DNA of 64,000 bases, taken from Peronospora farinosa. Taxonomy: Eukaryota; Oomycota; Peronosporomycetes; Peronosporales; Peronosporaceae. Position 1 is the stretch's first letter. Every line of letters begins with the position of its first letter. A program made the translations under genes and the position numbers. Positions 11,833 to 22,100 of the stretch are shown here, in pieces. Below the pieces are notes generated by a model. It worked only from the letters and a program-made list of their open reading frames with translations. It did no database searches and had not been told where the DNA came from. The stretch is taken from positions 248,001-312,000 of the forward strand of contig CANTFK010000978.1 in NCBI GenBank assembly GCA_947646735.1, given 5' to 3'.

Positions 11833-14800
11833 TCGCGGACTCTGAAGCTACCCCTAAGCTCAGAGTGATCGAACAAATGGGTAGCATAGTCCCTGAGGTT
11901 CCGAAAGGTCGGAACTCAACCCTTTTGGTCTATAGCGCTCGAGTACGAGGCTATGACCAAGTGATGACCCTTCTCGTGGATTCGGGTGCATCACAAAACT
12001 TTGTGAAACTCGCGGCTCTGAAAAAGAGTCCGGCGAGTATGAGTCGCTTTGCCAGGATGGCAAGCGAGAAAAGGCGATCGTTCGTTTAGCGAACAGCGCG
12101 CTCGTAATATCAGAGGGAGTTCAAGTTGAACTCGCCTTCAGTTTCAGTGACTTTTCTTGTAAAGAGAAGTTCACAGTGCTAGGTATGGAGAGTCCGTATG
12201 ACCTTATCCTAGGCATGCCTTGGTTGGCTAAACACCAACCATGGATAGACTGGCGCACACGCACAGTCGCTAGCTCTACGCAAGACACCGGAAAGGATGT
12301 TCTCCTACGAGAGGATTATGTTACTGATAATATATGTCCAATACAGTCGAGATTGCGATGACAGTATGCCAATCGGTACCAGGTAATACCCAGCTCACTG
12401 AGCCTGGATTAGTCGAAAGTGTACTGACAGAAATTGAGGTGGCAAGAATTCCTACCTAGCTCGAGGAGACTGGTGTAGTGAATGGGACGATGACAAGTAT
12501 TCATGCGTCCAATAGTCCTGCACAGAGCCGAGAGCCTGTGGCAGTTGATGGTGGGATGATAGAAACTCAAGCACCACAAAACCGGCACAGAGCCAAGAGC
12601 CTGGTGGAAGGAGTGCGTTAGCTGAAATAGCAACGACACCTTTTTCCAGGTCAAAGGTCGTGGTGACTCGAACAGAGAGCACCAGACGTATTAAGACGAT
12701 CAAGGGCACGTCGAAATGAGTGACCCTTGGATCAATCTCGGTCCAAGAGGACGGACCTACGAACGAGTTGTTCGAGGCCGTCGAAGACAAAATGCCGGAG
12801 GCATCCTTAGTTGAGGTGCTCCAACTTATCTTGGCATCTGCCGAGGAGATAGTAAATCTCTCGGAGATGACGTGGGATTTGTTCCTGTCCGAACTAAAGG
12901 TAGGAAAGATCCACGAGATAGTCGCACCAGTTCCAGAAGAGAGCGTGGTGGACTGTTGCTCTTCATCCACAATGGATGAGAGCGTCTTGGAGACCGACAA
13001 AAAGAAACGGTTCGCTGCTCAAAGCTGGGATGCCTTGAAGGACAGCCCGTTCTATGATGTTCTGTGGAAACACCGTGATGTGTTTCCAGCAGAAGTGCCG
13101 AGCCGCCTACCGGCCGATAGGGGCATCAGGCACGAAATTGACCTGGAGCCTGGCACCAAGTATTGTGTGACCAGGCAATGGCCGTTGCCGAAGGAACAAG
13201 TCGATCACATCGATGAGTTCTTCGACAAGCGAGCTAAGGCGGGACATGTACGTGAGAGCAAGTCGCCTCACTGCAGCCCGACCTTCTGTGTGCGTAAAGC
13301 AACAGGTGGATGGCGCGTGGTTCACGCTTATAATAAGCTAAACACGGCCACCATTCCAGCTCAAACGCCGATCCCGCGGAAAGATGTTTTGTTGAATTCC
13401 ATGGGAAAGTCAACTATCTTTTCCGCGTTGGATCTGAAGGATGGCTACTATCAGGTTCTCATGAGAGATACTGATGTAGCCAAAACGGCAGTAAGCACCC
13501 CAAGCGGTATGCTGTGGGAGTGGCTTGTGATGCCACAAGGGTTGAAAAATGCTCCGGCAACATTCAACCGAGTGGTGATGCATCAAGTACCGTGCCTACG
13601 CGCCCCATTACTTTAACGATGTATTCGTGCATAGTAGGGGGGAGGACGGTCTGAGTGCAATAGAGTCGCACAAGCGTCATTTAGACGCTGTGTTGCAGAC
13701 TCTGGGTGACGCCCAATTATACCTTAACTTGCAAAAGTGCGTAATAGGGGTCCCCAAGATACCTGTACTGGGCTGCACATGGTGTACGAGCAGACCCAGA
13801 AAAGGTAAAGGCTGTAAAGGAATGACCAGTCCCACGTCATGTGAAGGATCTGCGCCAATTCCTTGGTCTCGCTAATTACTTGCATAAGTACAGCAAGAAT
13901 TATGCGGAGCAGACTAAGCCATTGTCTGATCTTTTAAAAAAGGATACAGAATGGACTTGGTCGAAGGAACAAGAAGATGCGTTCACTTCAGTGAAGCAAT
14001 CTCTTGTAGAGGCACCGGTCTTGGCATTGCCAGACGCGGATAAGTCCTTTAGCGTCGTCTGCGATGCAAGCAATTTTGCATTCGGCAGCGCGCTCATGCA
14101 GAAGGATGACAGCGGCGTTTACCGTGTCATTTCTATCAGTCTCGGCTTTTGAAAGCAGCAAAGCTGAATTACCCTGTGCATGACAAGGAGCTACTTTCAA
14201 TTAAGTATGTCCTTGTGAAGTTTCGGGTGCACCTCTTGGGCAACGAACCTTTTGTGGTTTATACGGATCACGCATCACTGCGGACCGCTATAAATTCACC
14301 GCACCTCTCGCCGAGAATGGCAAGATGGCTAACATTCTTCTCTGGATTTAAATTTCAAAGTTGAATATAATCCAGGTAAGTCGAATGTCTTTACTGACGC
14401 GTTATCGCGCAGACCAGACTTCGAGGCAAGACACCAGGAAAGCGTGTCTCGTGCGAAACACAAGTTGAGTCGCCAACATTGGCAGCGATGAAGGCCTACC
14501 ATGTGACGAGCTCAATGGCCTCCGATATCAAGGAGTGTTACAGGCAGGACGAACATTGTCGCCTGCTGTTGGATCATTTTAGTGGGTAAAAGGTTACCCT
14601 TCCGTCGCACCTCAAAGCGAAACTAAATCGCTTTAGTTACAGTGATGGCCTGTTATGGCATCAACTGTCACCCTGTGATCCCTTGAGAATCTATGTCCCT
14701 CATGACACAGATCTCAAGCTGATGATACTTCACGAGTGCCATGATGCGCCATCTAGTGGGCATCTGGGCCGTGAAAAGACATTCTTACGAGTGTCAGAGG

Positions 14801-16605
14801 AATTTTGGTGGCCCCACCTATATCGGTGGGTGGCCAACTATATTCGCTCTTGTGAAGAGTGTCAGCGCATAAAGCCTGCACTTTTGAACAGTGCGCCACT
14901 GAAGCCACTGCCGATTCCAACTGAATGTTGGAAGTCGGTCAGTTTGGACTTCATGTTTGGCTTACCGCCTGATCATAAAAGCAGGACGGGGCTCGTCGTC
15001 TTTGTAGACAGACCGAGCAAGATGGTGCATATGGCACCATGTAGCACCAAGATCTCAGGAAAAGAGGCTGCCCTCTTGTTCCTGGAATACGTGTATCGAC
15101 TACGCGGGATGCCCGAGTCCATAGTATCGGACCGGGATCCGCGTTTTACGTCGGGTTTTTGGCGACATGTGTTCGAGCTGCTGGGTAGCAAGCTCCACAT
15201 GTCAACCGCTGATCATCCCCAGACCGATGGCCAAACAGAACGGGCCAATCGAGTCGTGGCGGATGTGTTGCGTACAATAGCGACTCCCAAAGAATGGAGC
15301 AAGCAATTGCCATTCGTGGAGCTCGCTATTAATAACAGTGTTCACGCCAGTACGGGTGAAACACCGTTTTACATTAACGGACTGCGTCATCCTCGAACGC
15401 CAGTCTCTTTTGTACGCAGCCCGAGTCTTAGTGGGGGAGGGCCCCTCACTTCGCTCGGTGCGAATGCCAAAGAGGGCCAAGGTTGCCCTAGTGACACTGC
15501 TAATTTAGCAGTGGTCACGACACCTATAGGTGTCACAAAGGAGGCACGGCAAGAAATGCCAGTGCTCCTTGATGATGACACTATAGTGTTGTCAACAGCG
15601 TCGACCCATGAACGACCTCTTGGAGGCGTCATAGGCGAGCTGGATGCTAAAAGCGTGAGCGAAGCTCAGCGCTTTGTGGATGAGCGATTAGCCATCACAC
15701 GTAAAGTACGTGACGCGATGGCAAGCGCACAGGACAAGCAAAAACAATATTCAGACCAGCATGGTCGCAAAAACAATGAACACTTTAGTGTGGGGGACAA
15801 AGTGCTATTAAGTACTGCTACCCTACCTAAACATGCAATTTCTGTACTACCTGGTGGTACTACTAAGCTATTGCCCCGGTTCATTGGGCCATTTACAATG
15901 GTTAAAGAAGTTGGAGACCTAAATTATAGGCTCACTCTCCCACCGTATATGAAGATGCACCCCGTATTTTACGTGTGTCGTCTGAAACGGTATGTTGATC
16001 CAGAAGAGATCACATATCCGCATCGGTCTAACGGGACTGATGGTGACGTCGACTGTGAGTCGAGCGTCGCGACCGATCAGGCGACGAGGAAGCCGAGAGG
16101 CTCCCCGTGTGTGAACGAGGCGATAGAGGACCCGGTGATCAAGGAGGACTCCGCGCTTGACGCGGGTCTCTCATCACCAGTCGCTCTAAGATGTCCAAAC
16201 GGGTCTTCAGGCGGTCATACCCCTGACGGTCCCTCAGCCTCACACCGCGCAGATCCAAAGTCAGTCGCGAGACTTGGCTCTCGAGATCTGTCACCTGTCT
16301 CTTCAGCGCAGCAGACTCAGCCTGCGACTGAACAGCAGCAGGGTAGGCAGCCGCGATTAGGTGGGCGTAGTCGCCGCTCCTATCGGGCGCCACCTGTGTT
16401 GGTGGACACGGAAGGGAATACGCGCTTCCGTGTTGGAAGGCTGTTGGCCCACCGGTTTGTGAAGCGAAAGCTCCAAATCCTTGTCCAATGGAAGGGTTAC
16501 CCAACGAGCTTTGACTCGTGGGAGCCTGTGGACGCTTTGCGCGTTGACGTGCCTGGGCTGGTGGCTGCTTATGGGAAGCAGCACCAGCTGTCTTCTTTCT
16601 GCTAG
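11816..16605 (+). pseudogene. pol: pol of element B: protease, RT, RNase H (broken); integrase and chromodomain intact
   Basis: Protease DSGASQNFV near 11980; a frameshift follows near 12088. The RT ORF is 12720-13616. A small deletion then shifts frame, and the catalytic motif reads YFND (AAC at 13615-13617), so RT is dead. RNase H fragments lie at 13841-14364 (VCDASNFAFGSAL, YTDHASLRT). From 14683 to 16605 one 640-aa ORF carries the integrase HHCC finger (ECHDAPSSGHLGREKTF ... CEECQRIKP), core residues in SLDFMFGLPPD, SDRDPRF and QTDGQTERAN, a GPF module and a C-terminal chromodomain (ILVQWKGYPTSFDSWEP). The last 467 bp overlap the antisense ORF. Confidence 0.9.
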
Positions 16606-17473
16606 GTCCGGAAGGACTAGCAGAAGAAGCGTGGCGAGAATTAATTGGGGGTCGCTTACCGCCCATAATTTCATGCGCACGCTTCATGGCGAAGCTGATT
16701 CGCTGCGACCGCTGTTTCGTTGCATCTTCATGCAAGGTAACACGGCGCCGAAGTTCGGCTTCATAGTCGTCGGCTGTTTCGTTAGAACACAGCACGACTG
16801 GAATTGGGAAAGCACGACCAAGTGCTTTGCCCTGCTTTTTCCACAAAGGAAAGACGCTATAGAATTTATGAGCGTATATAGTGGCACGCTGCAAAAGCGA
16901 TGCGCTAGACCCATCTGAGTTCATCCACTCAGATGGAGGTGGCATTGGTGGCAAGCCACCACTCACGTAGCCGCCCTCACGACGGCGGGCTAGTGAGGCC
17001 GAAGGTGTACTTGGTGGAGCTTTAAGCTCACACTCACCTGAGTCTGACTCTCCATTATGGCTTGTCAAGACATCAGCCTGAGAAGTAACACCTGACTGAG
17101 TCGCGACTACTCCTTTCGAAGTAGCGTGCTCAGTCATAGTTGCTGCGCTCGTAGGCGCAGACGACGAGGCTTTACCTTCGTTTGTAGGAAGCATAGATGC
17201 TTCCTCAAGGACGGGTGCCTCAAATGATGGGGACATATGTCCCATCAATGCACTATGCTCATCGCCACTTTGGGGTGATGGCAGTGGTGTAGTCTGATTG
17301 TAGTCTACAATGAGAGATGGATCTTCATCCACATTATCGTGTGATGGAAGATCCACCCCAGTGCCTGTAGCACTTTGCGACGGCTGCGATAAATCGCGGC
17401 GCGTGCGCTTAGTGCTGGACTGCATGGGTGCCTTTGCAGGCGACCCATCAGCCTTACCACGTTTCGGTGGCAT
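16139..17473 (-). CDS. Antisense ORF of element B (aORF-B), 444 aa, unknown function
   Basis: Complete minus-strand ORF starting MPPKRGKADG, 107 bp inside the 3' LTR. A Ser/Pro/Thr-rich acidic N-terminus contains DEDPSLIVDY. A middle segment has FPIPVVLCSNETADDYEAEL and a basic helix. A disordered Ser/Pro/Gln part follows. The C-terminus is a coiled coil (LKRQVTDLESQVSRLTLDL, TRLDILERL). It overlaps the end of pol by 467 bp, so its coiled coil is antisense to the integrase-chromodomain linker and chromodomain. The N-terminal motif and C-terminal coil recur in the antisense ORFs of A and D, arguing against a chance ORF. Expression would need an antisense promoter in or near the 3' LTR. No known family was recognised. 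Confidence 0.75.
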   Translation of the reverse strand: MPPKRGKADGSPAKAPMQSSTKRTRRDLSQPSQSATGTGVDLPSHDNVDEDPSLIVDYNQTTPLPSPQSGDEHSALMGHMSPSFEAPVLEEASMLPTNEGKASSSAPTSAATMTEHATSKGVVATQSGVTSQADVLTSHNGESDSGECELKAPPSTPSASLARRREGGYVSGGLPPMPPPSEWMNSDGSSASLLQRATIYAHKFYSVFPLWKKQGKALGRAFPIPVVLCSNETADDYEAELRRRVTLHEDATKQRSQRISFAMKRAHEIMGGKRPPINSRHASSASPSGPSRKKTAGAASHKQPPAQARQRAKRPQAPTSQSSLGNPSIGQGFGAFASQTGGPTAFQHGSAYSLPCPPTQVAPDRSGDYAHLIAAAYPAAVQSQAESAALKRQVTDLESQVSRLTLDLRGVRLRDRQGYDRLKTRLDILERLVMRDPRQARSPP

Positions 17474-17579
17474 GAGTACTGAGCAGACTAAAGCGGCGCG
17501 TTTATAAACGGCTCGCCAGTCTCTCTGTCTCTTAGGCGATGTTTATAAAATGTAAACATCGTTCTAAAACGGGGAATGG

Positions 17580-18175
17580 TGTAAGAGGGTACTTAGTTAC
17601 ACGTAAACATTAAGTAATATACTTAATGTTTGGTCTAAAAGTATCCATGATTACTTTTGACCAGTCACTTGGGCGCGACACACAAATGTGATCCACCCTC
17701 GTGAATGTGATATCCATTGATGGATTCACATGAGAAGGGATGACGCTAGTTGAAGCTAGGCATCACGACGTCTCAGAAGGACGTCAGTTGCGATCTTAAA
17801 TCTAGATTTAAGATCATGCGACAGGATACGCTTCTAAAGAGTCGCGTATCCGATCTATATATATATAGCCAATCAGTAGTTAAACATATATTTAGTTATA
17901 ATTAATTAATATATCTCAGTCTTGAATTTCCTTAAACAGAAACACCACGCACGAGAAGTTGAAAGACTTCTGCGTGACGTCGGTGTTCTAAGTGTTAAGA
18001 AGTTCGTTGCACTCTCGCTTAAGCGAGAGGCAACTGGTGGTACGACTGCTTAAGCAGTCGACCAACCTCCCAACCACCCTCGCACGCGAAGGTAAGACGG
18101 TATAACCGCTTCCTCGCTTGTGCATAAGGTGTGTGCTCGTAATACGAGGCAACTTCATAGAAGTGCCCGTCTACA
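17580..18175 (+). repeat. 3' LTR of element B
   Basis: TGTAAGAGGG ... GTCTACA, 596 bp, preceded by the purine-rich ACGGGGAATGG. It matches the 5' LTR apart from a shorter TA run and about five substitutions seen by eye. CACAA follows directly, as expected for the target duplication. Confidence 0.93.
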
Positions 18176-18716
18176 CACAATCTTTGACAATAGATCCAGC
18201 AACATACTCATTCGTAACGTCTTTAAAACTCGCCATCGCAGTCTCCACCTCGTCCGTCTTCGCTTCGTTCTTCTTCACCCTATTTTTCTCCACCTCATTC
18301 TTCTCCACACTCTCTTCTTTCTCGACAACAATCTGCACAATCTCTTTCTCCTTAATCTCTATCTTTTTCTCTTTAACCTCCATTTTATTCTCTTCAATCT
18401 CTGTACGCTCTTCCAACTCTCCATTCTTCTTCTCTTCATTCTTCTTTTCATCTTCCATAATAGCATCCTTCTTCGCTTATATTGTCACCTTTACATCAGT
18501 AGCAGTACCATCTGTTCTAGGAGATGACGTCAGTGTGTCATCACTTGCTGACGATGACACATCACAATTGTCGAAATCTTCAAATCTTCTTCGAGGTCTC
18601 TTCCTCGGTCGTTTTCTCTCTTCTTTCACTCGTTCAATTGATGGATATATGACGTCTTGACATCTTAATCTTCTTCTTTCAAACTTTCTTTTTCTTCTTC
18701 TTGTTCTTCTTCTCAT
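18176..18716 (-). pseudogene. Basic/acidic low-complexity host gene, 5' part, cut by element B
   Basis: Minus-strand coding of highly charged sequence: RERKRPRKRPRRR-like basic clusters at 18660-18580, DFDNCDVSSSASDDTLTSS, then Lys/Glu-rich EDEKKNEEKKNGELEERTE and EVKEKKIEIKEKEI. One stop (about 18477) separates the two open pieces. Nuclear-localisation-like clusters suggest a nuclear protein; no domain was recognised. Coding continues in frame from 18177 into 10069 if element B and one CACAA are ignored. Confidence 0.45.
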
Positions 18717-18849
18717 CGTTTTGACGCTTTAAATTGATCCACAAGTGCCGCTAAATTCGATGCAATGGACGGAACCAAACAGCAAAAAAAGACCCAATGA
18801 AGCCTTTAAAAGAGGTGGTGTCCCCTGCAGTAACAGCTACTGCAAATTA
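18717..18849 (-). other. Probable 5' continuation of the interrupted host gene
   Basis: Minus-strand reading gives ASNLAALVDQFKASKR followed by stops in a Glu-rich stretch, so coding-like sequence reaches into this segment. It ends at the 5' LTR of the copia element (18850). Confidence 0.3.
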
Positions 18850-19086
18850 TGTTAAAAGTTGAGGTTGAAGATTGCGACTTGCGATTAGTGCGAGCCGTCA
18901 TCTGATCATGGATGGTCAATGCAAGTGGGTAGTAGACAAGTTGACTATCGACCATCTATATCGAGATGGTTGGAGCACAGAGTGTTTTGGAGAAATAGTG
19001 GCTAGGAGACATGTAGACAAAAAGACAAAGCAATCAATATACAGAAGCTTATCGCCTTCCTACTGCAACAAGCTTACTTGTTAACA
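18850..19086 (+). repeat. 5' LTR of left copia element
   Basis: TGTTAA ... TTAACA inverted termini, 237 bp. It is followed at once by GGTTATGAGCCCAA, which resembles the half-tRNA primer binding site common in copia elements. Confidence 0.8.
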
Positions 19087-19159
19087 GGTTATGAGCCCAA
19101 TGGCTAGAAAAACTGAAGCGACTGCCAAGACATCAGAAGGTGTCGCACGATCTGCGCCA

Positions 19160-22100
19160 GGGCGTGGCCGTCAGCGCGAGTGCCCTCGTCTGTGAACACG
19201 CCGACAGCCGTCGAAGAACCGTCCGCCCGCGAAGGAGGCGAGGCGACTGATGAAAACATCCTCGCGACCCTCGCCGCAGACAGACCGCCTGGAGAAGCTC
19301 GAGTCTTCGCAGCGCGTTTGGTACGAAGACAAGAGGATGCTTGGAGCTGTAGGGAGCGGCATGTTTGCGTCCAAGCTTGGAGCGAACATGCGTGGACTCC
19401 CCATGGCCATAGACGCGCTTTGGCCGCTGAAGGAGAAACTAAAAGCACCTCGCGTGTGCGCTCGTTGCCCTGATAAGGGCGAGTCTAAGAACGCCTCGCT
19501 CGCGCCGCCGCGCGGACAGCCGTCAACTCAGTATTGCATGTCGGCACGAGCAATCGAGCCTATGGCCGCACCGCGTCAAGAAGCGCCGCCATCTGCGACG
19601 CAAACGGCGGCAGCGATAGGAAACTACGGAATGCAGACCACGAGTCAGCGAGAACTCAACATTTACACTTTCGGTTGGGACAGAGCTTTACAAAGGGCTC
19701 GGGAGCGGGTTCTTTAATTTGGGGACGCACCTTCATGCGCGCCGTGAGACTCGCTGAAGCGTCGTGTGAATTCTCGTGGATGGAGGACGTGAAGGTCGAC
19801 CTTCTTGAACACTTCTTGGCCGGTATTGCGAAGCGCTACTATCACAAACAGGTCGACACTTGGAGGGTGCACAAGACGAGGCTCGTACACTTCATGGAGC
19901 TGCTGGTTCCAACATTCAAGACGAAGATCAGGGCGAGCCAGGCCATGAATCTGTTCATGGCGAAAAAAAAGCGCGACGCATCTGGGCCGAGCACTCCTTT
20001 ACATGGTAGCCGTTAGCGACGCGCGCGTGGCGCCGACTCGCTTTTTCTCAACAAGATCGTGCATCACGATTCGTCAGAGCTGATGAATGTCATGCGAGCG
20101 AAGTAAGACCCGATGCGTTCTGACTAGCTGCGCCAATCTGAGGAGTCAGCGTATTTCAATGCAGTCTATAGAACTCGGCAGCGGCGCGGTCGGATACGAG
20201 GTTGTTGCGGTGCATGTCGAGACGAAGCGCCAAGACACACGAACGTGTCTCTGCTGCGACAGGACGTGGCGCGTCGTGACCTACTGCAAGGCAAGGGTCG
20301 TGTTTGACGACAAGACGAGAAACACGAGCGGCGACATGGTGCTTGCGCTTACGGAGAAATTTGAAGTGGCTCGCACGAAAGGAGCCAAAAGAAAGAAGAA
20401 TAAGAACTTGCAAGGCAAAGAGGCTCGTGCGAGCGACGCGAGCGACAAAGCGCAAGCCTCGACTTACGCGGGCGGCTTCGTGCTAGCCGCAAACGATGCG
20501 ATTGTAATCGATTGAGGCTCGACAGCGGCGCGAGTAGAAACCTTGTGAACGACGAGTCGATTTTTATCTACTTAACTTCCTGCGTCCACGAGATTGCCAT
20601 GGAAGATAGTAAGTCACTGCGGCTGACGTGTGTCGGTATTGTGCGCCTTAAGGTCCTCGCACGCGGTATGAAGATGAATGTGACGCTGATCGAGGTCGAT
20701 ATTGCGTCGCGTCTGGCGAAGAACAAAGTATCGTACGGGAAGCTGTAGAGAAAAGGGTTTGTTATCATGTACGAAGGCAACAAACGCGCAATAGCACGGA
20801 GCAGCGACGGTACAGTCGTGTTCGATAGCAACGTGCTGTACGTTGAGACAAAAGCGACACGCGGGAAGCACAGCGCTAATGTTGCGCTCATGGCCGCGCT
20901 CTCCGCACGTGAGATGTATGATGATGCGGACGGCGTGCACGAATCCTCGCTGCTGCACTGCCATCAGCGACTCCGCCATCTAGCGTTCGATACGGTCGAG
21001 CGTATGGAGCGCAGCCGGCGTCGGGCATTCGAATGACCAGCAAGAAGCGCAAGGCGTGCGTGTCATGCTTCAACGGCAAGCAGACGCGCAAAGCGTAGTC
21101 GAGGCAAGACAGCGGCGCCAACTCGCCAATTGACAAGATCGGCGGCGTCATATGCTCGGACCTCAAAGACCCAATGACGCCGCAGAATCGCCTCGGCAAT
21201 CGATATTTGGCCAATAGGATATACCATAAGTCGAACTACTGCCGTGTGTTCCTCGCACGCTTGAAGGACGCGGTGGCGAAGCCGTATGAAGCGTTTCTCG
21301 TCCATTTCGAGAAGCTCTTTGATTTCAAGGTTCACGTTCTGCGAAAGGACGGCGGTGGCGAGTACGCCAACTTTGACTTGTTTTGCAAGCGCACGGGTGT
21401 CGTGCGCCAAGTGTCGAAAGCGCGCAACCAGGCATCTAGCGGCAAGGGAGAGAGGAGTGCTAAACCTCGCGAGCAGCTGCTGAAAACAGTGGATTCGTCG
21501 GTATTACGCAAGTTCCAGTCGTAATAGGTTCGCTCAGCAAGGCATGATGCAAATTTGATTGTGGAATTATAGTAACTAGAAGATACTGAGTGATAGTCAG
21601 TCTTCTCTTGTGTAGATGCTTGCAAGTGTAATCTCGGCGCTCCGTTAAATTTGCCGTTTTCGTCAAGCTGACCTTTTGCGTAGTGTGTGTGCGTCAGGTC
21701 AAACATGCAACGCATAAGGCTGCTAAACTTTGGTCTTCCTTTTTTGCTGACATTTAGCGCCAGTCGTCAAAAAATCCGTTGCCGCAGCAGTGCAATGGTC
21801 ATTCAATCCGTAAGCCATATGCTATCAGTTGACAAACGCCATTATGTGGCATTTCGGGACGTCAAGCATGATGTTTGCGTGCGCGCTGCCGTTGCAGTTC
21901 TGGGGAAACGCGGTGCAGTACGCCGTCCACATCTTAAACCGAAGTCCAACGCGAGCGAACACGAAGGTAGCGTCGCCAATCGAGGTGCTGACGGGCAAGG
22001 CGCCGGATCTGCGGAGAATCGTCGTCTTCGGATCGTCGTGTAGCGTCTACCGCGACCCGAGCAAGAGCTGCTGAAGCAGCGATCGCAGACAGGCATCATC

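Larger units (their letters stand above)
10070..18175 (+). mobile_element. Ty3/gypsy chromovirus B, full length with LTRs and TSD
   Basis: An 8.1-kb element with 604- and 596-bp LTRs differing by a (TA)n length change and only a few substitutions. The flanking CACAA duplication (10065-10069 and 18176-18180) proves an insertion event. Contents are PBS, gag, pol with chromodomain, antisense ORF and LTR. The coding regions are broken (gag frameshift and stops, RT frameshift, YFDD changed to YFND), but integrase, chromodomain and the antisense ORF are open. The high LTR identity implies that many defects predate the last jump. Confidence 0.95.
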
